Shown: piece after piece, positions 1 through 9,728 of the stretch
Numbering within the stretch: the stretch's first letter is position 1
Layout: the number at the start of each line of letters is the position of its first letter
Assembly: GCF_019575955.1 (NCBI RefSeq)
Contig: NZ_CP080575.1
Location: forward strand, 1,426,001-1,490,000
Reading direction: 5' to 3'
DNA: 64,000 nt
From: Nesterenkonia pannonica
GTDB taxonomy: Bacteria; Actinomycetota; Actinomycetes; Actinomycetales; Micrococcaceae
The notes under the pieces: model-generated
Told to the model about the DNA's origin: nothing
Databases searched by the model: none
Seen by the model: only the letters and a program-made list of their open reading frames with translations
Position numbers and translations under genes: made by a program

Positions 1-98
1 TCTTGAGGTCTGTAGAAGGATCTCAGCGCGCCCGACGACGGCATCAGCGCCTGCGGCTCAGGGCCCTCTACCCGACGGGCCGCAGGTCTTATCGCCAT
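1..98 (-). other. Edge open frame, unassigned
   Basis: A stop-free minus frame runs from an ATG at 98 off the window edge (about 32 codons, Arg/Pro-rich). In related actinobacteria holA or comEC lies next to rpsT, so this could be the start of a neighbouring gene, but I recognise no motif. It may equally be non-coding upstream sequence of rpsT. Confidence 0.15.
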
Positions 99-185
99 GG
101 TGCCCCACACCACTGAAGTCTTCAGCCGTCATGGATCGGGAACGCGCAGCCCGTCAACGACGCACACAGAACAGGAATAACCGCG

Positions 186-446
186 ATGGCAAACATCAAG
201 TCTCAGAAGAAGCGCATCCTCACCAACGAGAAGGCCCGGCAGCGCAACCAGGGCGTCAAGTCCGAGCTGAAGACAGCTGTGAAGAAGGTTCGCAACGCTG
301 TTGCCTCCGGTGACAAGGACGCGGCCGTCGCAGCTCACCGCTACGCGGCCATGAAGCTGGACAAGGCCGCCTCCAAAGGTGTGATCCACAAGAACCAGGC
401 GGCGAACCGCAAGTCTGGTCTGGCAGCCAAGGTGAACGCTCTCTGA
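186..446 (+). CDS. rpsT: 30S ribosomal protein S20
   Basis: 86 residues, the usual S20 length, beginning [17 protein letters not shown], the family's signature N-terminus. It is basic and helical with the C-terminal [14 protein letters not shown]20 binds 16S rRNA in the small subunit. A short AGGA precedes the ATG. It is followed by a hairpin terminator and then lepA, a conserved actinobacterial order. The frame is intact, unlike many of its neighbours. Confidence 0.97.
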   Translation: MANIKSQKKRILTNEKARQRNQGVKSELKTAVKKVRNAVASGDKDAAVAAHRYAAMKLDKAASKGVIHKNQAANRKSGLAAKVNAL

Positions 447-465
447 TCACCCGCTCTGCCGTTCG

Positions 466-496
466 AAGGCTCCGCTCCTCACTGGGGCGGAGCCTT
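466..496 (+). terminator. Hairpin terminator after rpsT
   Basis: Perfect 10-bp inverted repeat AAGGCTCCGC (466-475) and GCGGAGCCTT (487-496) with an 11-nt loop, 20 nt after the rpsT stop. The 3' tail is not a long T run, as is common in high-GC actinobacteria. Confidence 0.75.
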
Positions 497-540
497 CGGC
501 GTATTATGGAGCACTGATTCTCCCCGCCGCCGAGCAAAGG

Positions 541-2412
541 ATGTCCCACCTCGTGTCACCCAAGGCCAGCTCCCCACTGGTGCCTGCCAGGACGGACCCT
601 GCGTCGATTCGCAACTTCTGCATCATTGCCCACATCGACCACGGCAAGTCCACCCTGGCAGACCGGATGCTTCAGCTGACCGGAGTGGTCGAGCCTCGCG
701 ACATGAAGGCCCAGTACCTGGACCGGATGGACATCGAGCGAGACCGCGGCATCACCATCAAATCCCAGGCTGTCCGCATGCCCTGGGGTTACAACGACGG
801 CACGTACGCGTTCCATATGATCGACACCCCCGGCCACGTCGACTTCTCATACGAGGTGTCGAGATCACTCGCCGCCTGCGAAGGCGCGGTTCTGCTGGTC
901 GACGCCGCACAGGGCATCGAGGCGCAGACCCTCGCCAACCTGTACCTGGCTATGGAGCATGAGCTGGCCATCATTCCGGTCCTCAACAAGATCGACCTCC
1001 CCGCAGCCCAGCCCGACAAGTACGCAGCGGAGATCGCAGGGCTTATCGGCTGCGAGCCCGAAGATGTGCTCCGCGTCTCGGGGAAGACCGGCGAAGGCGT
1101 CGAAGACCTGCTGGACAAGATCGTCGAGGAGGTTCCTGCTCCGGTGGGGACGAGGATGCTCCGGCCCGAGCGATGATCTTCGACTCTGTCTATGACACGT
1201 ATCGGGGCGTCGTGACGTTCGTGCGCGTGGTGGACGGCTCTCTGGGCCACCGGGAGAAGATCCAGATGATGTCCACCGGGGTGACGCACGAGCTCTTGAG
1301 ATCGGCGTCTCCTCGCCCGAGCCGGAGCCCACCAAGGGTCTCGGAGTCGGTGAGGTCGGATACCTGATCACAGGTGTGAAGGATGTGCGCCAGTCCAAAG
1401 TCGGTGACACTGTGACGGCTGCCAACAAGTTTGCGGGGAGCATCATCGGCGGCTACCAGGAGCCCCGTCCGATGGTCTTCTCCGGGCTGTTCCCCATCGA
1501 CGGCTCAGACTTCCCGTACTGCGTGAGGCCCTGGAGAAGCTGCAGCTGAACGACGCTGCGCTGAACTTCGAGCCCGAGACCTCCACCGCCCTCGGATTCG
1601 GCTTCCGTGTGGGATTCCTCGGCCTTCTCCACCTGGAGATCACCCGGGAGCGGCTCGAGCAGGAGTACGGCCTGGACCTGATCTCCACCGCGCCGAACGT
1701 GATCTACCAAGTGACCGCGGAGGATGGGGAGCACCACCAGGTGACCAACCCATCAGAGTTCCCCGAAGGAAAGATCTCGGAGATTCGCGAGCCGATCGTT
1801 GACGCCACCGTCATCGTCCCGGCCGAGTTCATCGGCCCGGTGATGGAGCTGTGCCAGTCCCGCCGCGGCCAAATGAAGGGCATGGACTACCTCTCCGAAG
1901 AGCGGGTGGAGATCCGCTACGTCATGCCGCTGGCCGAGATCGTCTTCGACTTCTTCGACCAGCTCAAATCGCGCACCAAGGGGTACGCGTCCTTGAACTG
2001 GCAGGGGACCGGCGAACAGGTCGCGGACCTCGTCAAAGTGGACATCCTCCTTCAGGGCGACAAGGTGGACGCATTCTCCGCCATCACGCACCGTGATCAG
2101 GCCTACAGCTACGGGGTCAGAATGGCCTCTAAGCTCAGGGAGCTCATTCCGCGTCAGCAGTTCGAGGTCCCCATTCAGGCAGCGATCGGAAGCCGCATCA
2201 TCGCCCGCGAGAATATCCGCGCCATCCGCAAGGATGTCCTCTCCAAGTGCTATGGCGGGGACATCAGCCGCAAGCGCAAGCTGCTCGAGAAGCAGAAGGA
2301 GGGCAAGAAGCGGATGAAGATGGTAGGCACCGTAGAAGTTCCGCAGGAAGCCTTCATCGCCGCGCTGAGCTCCGACGAGGACGCCGGCAAGGAGAAGGCG
2401 GGCAAGAAGTAG
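541..2412 (+). CDS. lepA: Elongation factor 4 (LepA), read through three sequence breaks
   Basis: Membrane-associated translational GTPase that back-translocates ribosomes. G1 is [10 protein letters not shown]2 region [10 protein letters not shown]3 [12 protein letters not shown]4 NKIDLPAA. The LepA-specific C-terminus [18 protein letters not shown] ends at 2412. The reading changes frame three times: at 1146-1149 (GGGG where GGGGG restores frame), at 1293-1299 (CTCTTGAG where CTCCTGGAG fits), and at 1513-1516 (one G missing in [11 protein letters not shown]). With these repaired the protein is about 624 residues, the normal length, so I treat the breaks as sequence errors and not decay. Downstream hemW starts immediately after the stop. 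Confidence 0.93.
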
Positions 2413-3683
2413 GTGGCACCCTCCGCCCTGCCTGTGGGCGACCCTGTCCCAGCTGACGGATCCTTTCCCTGACCATCCGCCAGGCTCTTCAGGCCAGAGC
2501 CGACATCCCCTGGGCCTCTACGTGCATATCCCGTTCTGCTCCGTGCGGTGCGGGTACTGCGACTTCAACACGTATACGGCTGAGGACCTGGGGCCGGGAG
2601 CGTCACGCCAGTCATACCCGGACACGCTGATTGAGGAGCTGAGATTCTCCCGCGGCGTCTTGACTCCGCCGCCGCACCCGCCCGGGAGCTCTCCACCGTG
2701 TTCTTCGGCGGCGGCACTCCAACGCTGCTGCCTGCAGAGGAGCTCGGCCGCATCCTGGGAACGGCAAGAGACCTCTACGGGTTCCGGGCCGACGCCGAAA
2801 TCACTGCGGAGGCGAACCCGGATACGGTGACCCTCGACTCGGCGAGAACATTGGCCGAGGCGGGATTCACGCGCATCAGCCTGGGCATGCAGTCGGCTGT
2901 TCCGCGCGTCCTGCGCACGTTGGACCGCACGCATGATCCTCGCAACGTTCCTGCGGCTGTCGATGCCGCCCGCTCAGCGGGACTGGAAGTCAGTGTTGAT
3001 CTGATCTACGGAACTCCCGGCGAGTCGCTCGAGGATTGGCGAGCGAGCCTCGAGGCAGCCATCAGCATGTCACCTGACCATGTGTCGGCCTATTCGCTGA
3101 TCGTGGAAGAGGGGACCGCCATGGCCGCCGCTGTGAAGAGGGGTCAGCTGCCGGATATCGACGGCGATGATCACGCTGACAAGTACATGCTGGCCGATGA
3201 GCTGCTGAGGGCAGCGGGATACGACTGGTACGAGGTCTCGAACTGGGCGCGTTCGCCGGAGACCAGGTCCGAGCACAACCTGAACTACTGGCTGGACTCT
3301 GACTGGTGGGGGCTGGACCGGGTGCGCATTCCCACATGGCCGGGCTGCGCTGGTGGAACGTCAAGCACCCCGCCGCCTACGCCCAGCGGCTCCATGGAGG
3401 CACCACGCCTGGTCACGGCCGCGAAACGCTCGACGAGGAATCCCTGGCACTGGAGCACCTCATGCTGCGCCTGCGCATAGCCGAGGGTCTCGACATTGCT
3501 CAGTACAGCCGCCTGCCTGGCGCTGAGGAGATCAGCTCCGCCCGTCTTGATCAGTTGGCCGCGCAGCGGCTCATCGAGCGGGAGGCTCTCACCCCACACC
3601 GGAGCACCCGGCGGGCCGAGCCGTCCTCACACTGAACGGTCGGCTGCTGGCGGACGCCGTCACTCACCAGCTTTCGAGCTGAG
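2413..3683 (+). CDS. hemW: Radical SAM heme chaperone HemW (coproporphyrinogen oxidase-like)
   Basis: HemW binds heme and an iron-sulfur cluster and delivers heme to target enzymes. The radical-SAM motif is YVHIPFCSVRCGYCDF (CX3CX2C), followed by FFGGGTPTLL, ITAEANPDTV, LGMQSAVPRVL and GPGAHSHMAGLRWWNVKHP. A GTG at 2413, directly after the lepA stop, gives an N-terminus like related HemWs. One frame adjustment is needed near 2465 to reach the radical-SAM motif. Further breaks lie at 2659-2664 (CTTGA for CCTGGA), 3313-3316 (one G missing) and 3592-3595 (CCCC for CCCCC). The corrected C-terminus NGRLLADAVTHQLSS ends at 3683. About 423 residues. Confidence 0.88.
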
Positions 3684-3688
3684 CCCTC

Positions 3689-3731
3689 GCGGCGCCCTCG
3701 GAGGAGCAATTTATGGGCCTGGCGCCCGCGG
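3689..3731 (+). terminator. Possible terminator between convergent hemW and DUF4870 gene
   Basis: CGCGGCGCC (3689-3697) can pair with GGCGCCCGCG (3722-3731) with one bulge. It lies between two convergent stops. No T tract is present, so the assignment is tentative. Confidence 0.35.
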
Positions 3732-3734
3732 CCG

Positions 3735-4184
3735 CTACTGAATGAACCTGAAGTTCAAGCGATAGCGGTAGGGCCGTCCCTTGTTGCACTCTGCGTAGGC
3801 GACCAATCCTGTGATGGCCATGATGGCCCAGAGGAACACGGCGACCAGGCTGAAGATCCAGCCCACGGCGGGGAGGTACCCGAGTGCGAAGAGCACGACG
3901 AGGACCACGGTGAGCGGGAGCGTGAAGTTCAGCGCCTCCCGGGACTCCTGCGCCGTGAAGGGGCCGCGGTCCCTGAAGATGAAATAGATGGCCGCAGAGG
4001 GCAGGCATCCTGCGATGCCGCCGAAATGCGACAGAGTCGCCCACCGGCGATCCTCCTCAGGCGTAAGAGGAGGAGCCGAGGAATCGGAGCCGCGCATGAG
4101 CTGGGAGGCGGTGGGACGGGAAGGGTGCGACTGCGGCATGTCCCTCATTTTACGTCTCTTCGGCTGAACGTGCGCTGATCCCAT
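3735..4184 (-). CDS. DUF4870 family membrane protein
   Basis: Up to 149 residues. A hydrophilic N-terminus leads to RRWATLSHFGGIAGCLPSAA, an acidic/basic turn and two long hydrophobic segments (TVVLVVLFALGYL, WIFSLVAVFLWAIMAITGLVAY), then a polar tail NKGRPYRYRLNF. This layout matches DUF4870 (Tic20-like small membrane proteins of unknown function). Internal ATGs at 4148 and 4139 are plausible alternative starts. The frame is intact. It sits convergent to hemW. Confidence 0.72.
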   Translation of the reverse strand: MGSAHVQPKRRKMRDMPQSHPSRPTASQLMRGSDSSAPPLTPEEDRRWATLSHFGGIAGCLPSAAIYFIFRDRGPFTAQESREALNFTLPLTVVLVVLFALGYLPAVGWIFSLVAVFLWAIMAITGLVAYAECNKGRPYRYRLNFRFIQ

Positions 4185-4215
4185 GGCCGCGCCCGAAACG
4201 GCGTGTCATGGATCG

Positions 4216-5071
4216 TCAGGCGTCTTCGACAGTGACGAAGTCGATGAGCTCCTCGACCCGTCCCAGCAGTGAGGGCTCCAGGTCTGCGTAGCTCCGTACC
4301 CGGCCCAGAATCCGCTTCCAGCCGGTTGCGATGTCGCGCTGGTCAGCGTGGGGAGTCCCAGAGCCTTGAGGGTGCCGACTTTGATGTCCGTTCCGCGGGG
4401 ATGTGCGGCCACGCCTGGAGCCCGACTCGTTCGGGCTTCACTGCCTGCCACACGTCCACATAGGGGTGTCCGAGGATGAGGACGTTCCCGCGAGCCCCGG
4501 GCCGTCCCATCGTCTCCTCGGCGATGCGAGTCTCCTTCGAACCTGGCACGAGGTGGTCCAGCAGCACGCCGAGTCTGCGGTGCGGAGCAGGCTGGAAGTC
4601 TGCGACCGCACCGGCGAGGTCATCAGCGCCGTGCAGAGGCTCGACCACGATGCCCTCGCCCCGAAGGTCATCGCCCCACACTTTCTCCACCAGCTCAGCA
4701 TCATGTGTGCCTTCGACCCATATGCGGGAGGCCCGGGCGGTGCGCGCCCTGGGCGGACCGCCCTGAGCGGCGAAGGAGCCTGAGGCGGTGCGCCGTCGGA
4801 CGGTCTCCGCGGACCCGCGCTGGGGAGCGCGAAGCTCCACAGGCCTGCCGTCCACCAGGAAGCCTGCCCCCAGAGGGAAGGTGCGCACAGCTCCTCGGCG
4901 ATCTTCGAGTCGGACGCTGGGGACCCCGTGGACCTGCTCCAGCCCGACCACGGCGCCCACCCAGCCGGTCTCCCGCTCCTCCACGACGGCGCCGGGCTCG
5001 GCATCATGCGTCGGCAGGCTCGGGCGTCGCTGCGCGGTCAGATCCTGCGGGCCCCACGAATCAATAGGCAT
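4216..5071 (-). CDS. DUF3097 family protein
   Basis: Conserved actinobacterial protein of unknown function, about 285 residues after repair. Recognisable family blocks are GWVGAVVGLEQVHGVPSVRL, ARASRIWVEGTHDAELVEKV, WGDDLRGEGIVVEPL, RRLGVLLDHLVPGSKETRIA, HPYVDVWQAVKPERVGLQAW and C-terminal LLGRVEELIDFVTVEDA. The central WVEGTHDAELV/DHLVPGSKE blocks resemble a Toprim-like fold (inference). Two breaks, both G4 on the plus strand where G5 fits (4397-4400, 4350-4353), separate the last 60 residues. Its place just upstream of hrcA is conserved. Start chosen at MPIDSW. Confidence 0.82.
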
Positions 5072-5141
5072 GATGCAGAACTCTACTGAGGCGGCATGAA
5101 GGGCTGCGGGCGGCACGCCATGGGGGCACCGCAGTCACCCG

Positions 5142-5173
5142 TATAATTAGCAGTCGAGATCGTAGAGTGCTAA
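5142..5173 (+). promoter_or_regulatory. CIRCE operator overlapping the hrcA promoter
   Basis: TTAGCAGTC (5147-5155), 9-nt spacer, GAGTGCTAA (5165-5173). This is the CIRCE inverted repeat with one mismatch from TTAGCACTC-N9-GAGTGCTAA. It overlaps a perfect -10 box TATAAT (5142-5147). HrcA bound here would block initiation, giving autoregulation of hrcA-dnaJ. Confidence 0.93.
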
Positions 5174-5184
5174 GGAGGTGCGCG

Positions 5185-6209
5185 GTGTCTGATACCCGTC
5201 GGCTGCAGGTGCTGCGAGCCATCGTGGAGGACTACGTCCACACCCGGGAGCCTGTGGGATCGAAGGCACTGGTGGAGCGTCATAATCTGGACGTCTCTCC
5301 GGCGACGATCCGGAACGACATGGCTCAGCTGGAGGAGGACGGGCTCATTGCAGCGCCGCACACGTCGGCCGGACGCATTCCGACCGACTCCGGCTACAGG
5401 CTGTTCGTGGACCGGATCTCAGAGGTCCGCCCGCTGTCCCGAGCTGAGCGGCGGGCCATGGACCTGCTCGCAGAGACCACTGATGATCACGAGGCCATGC
5501 TGGAGCAGACGGTGCGGCTCCTGGCTACGCTGACGAATCAGGTCGCCGTCGCTCAGTATCCGCAGAGGAGCTCAGCGAAGATCCGCCACGTGGATGTGAT
5601 TCCTGTCACGGAGATGCGGACGGTGGTGATCGTGATCCTCTCGACCGGCAAGGTGGAGCAGCGCATGGTCACTCTGGCCGAGCCCGTGCCTGAGGATTCG
5701 CTGCACACCATCGGCCTCAGGCTCAGCGAGAAGCTCTCGGGACGCCCAGCCTCTGCCGTGCCCCTGCCCGCGGAGAGCCTCATGGCCTCTGTGGAGCCTG
5801 CTCTGCAGCCAGTGATGGCGATCATCGCCAACGCCCTGGAGGGCGTTCTGGAGTCAGGGCGGGTGGATCGCATCATCATGGTAAGCACTGCTAACCTCGC
5901 CAAGTCAGGCGGCGACCTCGGCCCCTCCATCGCTCCGATCCTCGAAGCTCTGGAGGAGCAGGTCGTCCTGCTGCGTCTGCTGCACGAGATGCAGCAGGAT
6001 CGGCGGGGCGTCTCCATCCGCATCGGTCAGGAGACTTCGCACCAGTCGCTGGCGGAGACCTCCGTGGTCGCCGCCGAATATGTGTCCTCCCGAGCTGGGG
6101 CGACGGAGCCAAGCTGGGCATCGTCGGCCCAACCCGGATGGACTACACCTCAACGATGTCGGCCGTGCGGGCCACTGCGCGGTACCTCTCGCGCATTCTG
6201 TCCGAATAG
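5185..6209 (+). CDS. hrcA: Heat-inducible transcription repressor HrcA
   Basis: Winged-helix repressor of class I heat-shock genes, binding CIRCE. N-terminal [20 protein letters not shown] and [19 protein letters not shown] form the DNA-binding domain; the C-terminus is [21 protein letters not shown] chose GTG 5185, which has AAGGAGG 7 nt upstream; an in-frame GTG at 5167 lies inside the CIRCE. At 5881-5886 GTAAGC changes the expected Ala-Gly of the [12 protein letters not shown] block to Val-Ser. One C is missing near 6089-6091, shifting the last 40 residues. Corrected length about 341. dnaJ starts 30 nt downstream. Confidence 0.93.
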
Positions 6210-6238
6210 AGAACCACAAAGGGTGAGATTCACAGCTG

Positions 6239-7356
6239 ATGAGCTCTGACTACTACGAGGCGCTCGGCGTCTCCCGGGACGCCTCGACCGAGGAGATCAA
6301 AAAGGCATATCGGAAGCGGGCTCGCAAGCTCCACCCCGATGTCAACGGTGCGGAGGACGCCGAGGATCAGTTCAAGCTCCTCGGCACCGCCTACGAGGTC
6401 CTCTCCGACCCCAGAAGCGCCAGAACTACGATGCCACGGGCGACCCGGAGGGCAGGCCGTCCGGGTTCGGCGGCGGCGGAGGAGGCTTCGGAGGCTTCAG
6501 CGACATCTTCGAGACGTTCTTCGGCGGAGGCGCGGCAGGTCCGGCAAGCCGCACCCGCAGGGGGCAGGACGCGCTGGTGCGCGTCCGCATCGACCTTCGC
6601 GACGCCGTCTTCGGCACCACCAAAGAGGTCGAGGTCGAGACGGCCGTGGGCTGCTCGGTGTGCGACGCCTCGGGCATGCAGCCGGGCACCAAGCCCAGCA
6701 CCTGTCCCGACTGCCACGGGCAGGGTCAGATTCAGCGCCCTATGCGCTCCATCCTCGGCACCGTGGTCCAGACGCAGACGTGCCCGCGCTGCACCGGCTT
6801 CGGCAACATCATCGAGGACCCGTGCAAGGAGTGCGACGGGCAGGGCCGCGTGCGCGAGCGGCGGACCCTCAAGGTCAAGATCCCCGGCGGCGTAGATCGC
6901 GGCAATCGCATCCACCTGGCCGGTGAGGGAGAGGCAGGCGTCGCCGGAGGGCCTCCGGGCGACCTCTTCATCGAGGTGGACGTCCGTCCCCATGATGTGT
7001 TCACCCGTCGCGGAAACGACCTGCACGCCACTGTCACGGTCCCGATGGCTTCGGCAGCCCTGGGCACGACGACCACGATCGAGACCTTCGACGGCGTCGA
7101 GGATCTCGACGTGAAGCCGGGAACCCAGTCGGGCGAGGTCATCACCCTGCGGGGCAAGGGCGTTGCTCACCTGCGCGGCGCAGGGCGCGGGGACCTCAAG
7201 GTTCATCTGAAGGTGGAGACGCCCACCAAGCTCAACGACAAGCAGCGCGAGCTCTTGAAGATGCTGGCCGAGGAGCGCGGCGACAAGCCCGGCGAATCCT
7301 CTACGGAGCACAAGGGAATGTTCAAGAAGTTCCGCGAGGCCTGGGAGTCGCTGTGA
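6239..7356 (+). CDS. dnaJ: Chaperone DnaJ (HrcA-linked DnaJ2 type)
   Basis: Hsp40 co-chaperone stimulating DnaK. J domain at residues 1-65 with HPD (LHPDVNG), a Gly/Phe-rich linker, then four zinc repeats [24 protein letters not shown] and CKECDGQG, followed by the C-terminal substrate-binding beta domains. CCCC at 6409-6412 should be CCCCC: the downstream frame reads [14 protein letters not shown] and continues to 7356, about 372 residues. Second gene of the CIRCE operon; rsmE follows 20 nt later. Confidence 0.94.
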
Positions 7357-7375
7357 GCGTGACGCAGGCGGGGCT

Positions 7376-8166
7376 GTGACCGCTCCGCTGTTCCATATGC
7401 CGCCTGGCTCTCTCGATGAGGCCCAGGTCGGCTCCCCGGTGCTGCTTGACGGGGCGGAGGGCCACCACGCAGCGACGGTGATGCGCCTGCAGGCGGGCGA
7501 GGACGTCCTGCTGTCGGACACGCAGAGCACATTGGTCACCGGTGTCGTTCTGGAATCGGGGCAGGGGCGGCTCATGGTCGAGGTGGTGGCGACCCGCACC
7601 GAACCTCAGCAGGTGCCCGAACTCGTCCTGGTTCAGGCCCTCGCGAAGGACAAGCGCGACCTCCAAGCCGTGGAGTCCGCCACCGAACTGGGGGTCGATC
7701 GTGTGATCCCATGGCAGGCGGACCGCTCCGTGGCACGCTGGAAGGCCGGGCGCGAGCAGAAGAAGCATGCGGAGTGGACAGGCACCGCTAAACCGGCGGC
7801 CAAGCAGACTCGGCGGATACGCGTCCCAGTCGTGGAGCCGATGTGCACGTCGCGGCAGTACGTCCAGCGCATCGCCGCCGATCCGAACGCTGCGGTTCTG
7901 GTGCTCGACGAGGCCGACGAGGTCAGTCTCCACGACGCTCTCAGGCGGTGCGGCGCACTGCAGGACGGCAGCCCCGTCCGGATGAGCTTCACCTCGTCGT
8001 CGGCCCGGAGGGCGGGATCAGTCCCGAGGAGCTGGGTCGGCTGCGAGACGCTGGAGCCCATCCCTGCAGGCTGGGTCCGCACGTGCTCCGCTCCTCGACC
8101 GCAGGCCCTGCTGCGCTGGCCGCGGTCCAGCTCCTACTCGGGCGCTGGGACCTCCCGCTATCCTGA
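7376..8166 (+). CDS. rsmE: 16S rRNA (uracil(1498)-N(3))-methyltransferase RsmE
   Basis: SPOUT methyltransferase acting on U1498. Seen are the N-terminal PUA-like [40 protein letters not shown], and in the second frame the SAM-binding knot [17 protein letters not shown] and [21 protein letters not shown] one-base break near 7972-7981 separates the two halves, and the true end is WDLPLS at 8166. About 263 residues. Located between dnaJ and phoH as in most actinobacteria. Confidence 0.9.
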
Positions 8167-8175
8167 TCTGTGACG

Positions 8176-9228
8176 ATGTCGACTATGACAAGTGAGGCTG
8201 CTCATTACCGCGACCCCAATGCTGAAGAGCGCGAGGCCCCTCAGGCCGAGCGACAGGTCACCTTCGCAGACGCCGAGACGATGTTCCGCACCCTGGGCGT
8301 GCAGGATCTGGCTGTACGCATTCTTGCTTAAGCATATACCCCGATGCGAGCATCGGACTGCGTGAGCGGCAGATCACGGTCAGAGGCCGCACCAGCGAGG
8401 TGGCCCAGATCGTCGAGGTCCTCACGCAGCTGAGGACGCTCGCCGCGTCCGGCACCACTGCCACCGAGGAGCTGGCCGAGCAGATCATCACGATGGTTCG
8501 ATCGCAGAATTCCACGACCTCGGCACGTATGGTTTCGACGAATATCCTCTCCCACAGGGGCGAACGATCCGTCCCAAGACCGCCAATCAGCAGCGGTACG
8601 TGGAGACGATCGACGAATCGACGGTGGTCTTCGGCATCGGGCCAGTAAGCACCGGAAAGACGTACCTGGCTATGGCGAAGGCGGTTCAGGCCCTCCAAGC
8701 CAAAGAGGTCAACCGAATCATCCTCACTCGGCCCGCCGTGGAGGCGGGGAGAAGCTGGGCTTCCTGCCCGGGTCGCTCAACGAGAAGATCGACCCCTATC
8801 TGCGTCCGCTGTATGACGCGCTGCACGACATGCTCGAACCGGAGTCGATCCCGCAGCTGATGGCCTCAGGCACCATCGAGGTCGCGCCTCTGGCGTATAT
8901 GAGGGGCCGTACCCTCAACGACTCCTTCATCATCCTGGACGAGGCGCAGAACACCACCGCTGAGCAGATGAAGATGTTCCTCACCCGTCTCGGCTTCAAC
9001 TCCAAGATCGTCGTCACCGGTGACATCACTCAGGTCGACTTGCCCCACGGGACCGACTCCGGGCTTCGGACCGTGCTGGACATCCTCGGCGGCGTCGACG
9101 ACATCACCATTACCCGCCTGACGTCCGAAGACGTGGTTCGCCATGAGCTGGTGGGCCGCATCGTCGACGCGTACGAGCGGCACCAGGCTGACCAGCAGCC
9201 CGCACGGCGTGGGCGAGAGGAGCGCTGA
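8176..9228 (+). CDS. PhoH-like ATPase
   Basis: PhoH family cytosolic P-loop ATPase, linked to RNA metabolism and phosphate stress. Motifs: [16 protein letters not shown] (Walker A), [20 protein letters not shown] (Walker B), [12 protein letters not shown]. The Walker A reads GPVSTGKT because GTAAGC (8645-8650) stands where GCNGGC (Ala-Gly) is expected; a real Ser there would be unusual. GCTTAAGC (8326-8333) adds two bases; replacing it with GCCGGC joins VRILAG to [20 protein letters not shown] at 8557-8560 and 8746-8749 each need one more G. Corrected about 350 residues. ATG 8185 is an alternative start. ybeY overlaps the stop. Confidence 0.92.
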
Positions 9229-9728
9229 TGAGCGTCTCCATCAGCGACGAATCGGGGCAGGAGACGGTCTCTGCCGAAGGTTTGGCCGAGCTCACGGACC
9301 TCGTCGCATTCCTCTACGCGCAGATGCACTTGGGCAGGGAGGTGGAGCTGGCGGTCACCCTCTGCGATGAGTCGCGCATGGAGCAGCTGCACCAGGAATG
9401 GATGAGCCTGCCGGGCGCCACCGACGTGATGAGCTTCCCCATGGACGAGCTCTCACCCGGTCTGCCCGGCCACGTCGTGGAGATCGGCACCCTCGGAGAC
9501 ATTGTGCTCTGCCCGACGGTGGCTGCGGCGCAGGCCGAAGCCCACGGCCACAGCGTCCTCGACGAACTGTGCCTGCTGACCGTCCACGGGGTGCTTCATC
9601 TCCTGGGATACGAGCACGACACCCCCGAGGCGCGCTCCGAGATGTTCCACCTCCAGAGGGTTCTCCTCGAGGACTTCCTGGGCCGCGATGCCCCGGTTCC
9701 CACAGAGAGCGACCCCGGCTCAGCATGA
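9228..9728 (+). CDS. ybeY: Endoribonuclease YbeY
   Basis: Zinc endoribonuclease for 16S rRNA 3'-end maturation and ribosome quality control. 166 residues, intact. The metal site HGVLHLLGYEH (HX3HX5H) and the block GATDVMSFPMDE are clear. Its ATG overlaps the phoH stop, and its stop overlaps the next gene's start as ATGA, indicating translational coupling. Confidence 0.96.
   Translation: MSVSISDESGQETVSAEGLAELTDLVAFLYAQMHLGREVELAVTLCDESRMEQLHQEWMSLPGATDVMSFPMDELSPGLPGHVVEIGTLGDIVLCPTVAAAQAEAHGHSVLDELCLLTVHGVLHLLGYEHDTPEARSEMFHLQRVLLEDFLGRDAPVPTESDPGSA

Noticed and set aside
1146-2412. Programmed ribosomal frameshifting in lepA and other genes
   Set aside because: No slippery heptamers or downstream pseudoknots are consistently placed, and breaks recur in almost every long gene at G/C runs.
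4350-4372. CTTGAG at 4366 as another CCTGGA miscall in the DUF3097 gene
   Set aside because: The surrounding frame reads DIKVGTLKALGLP naturally; the nearby breaks are G4-for-G5 errors instead.
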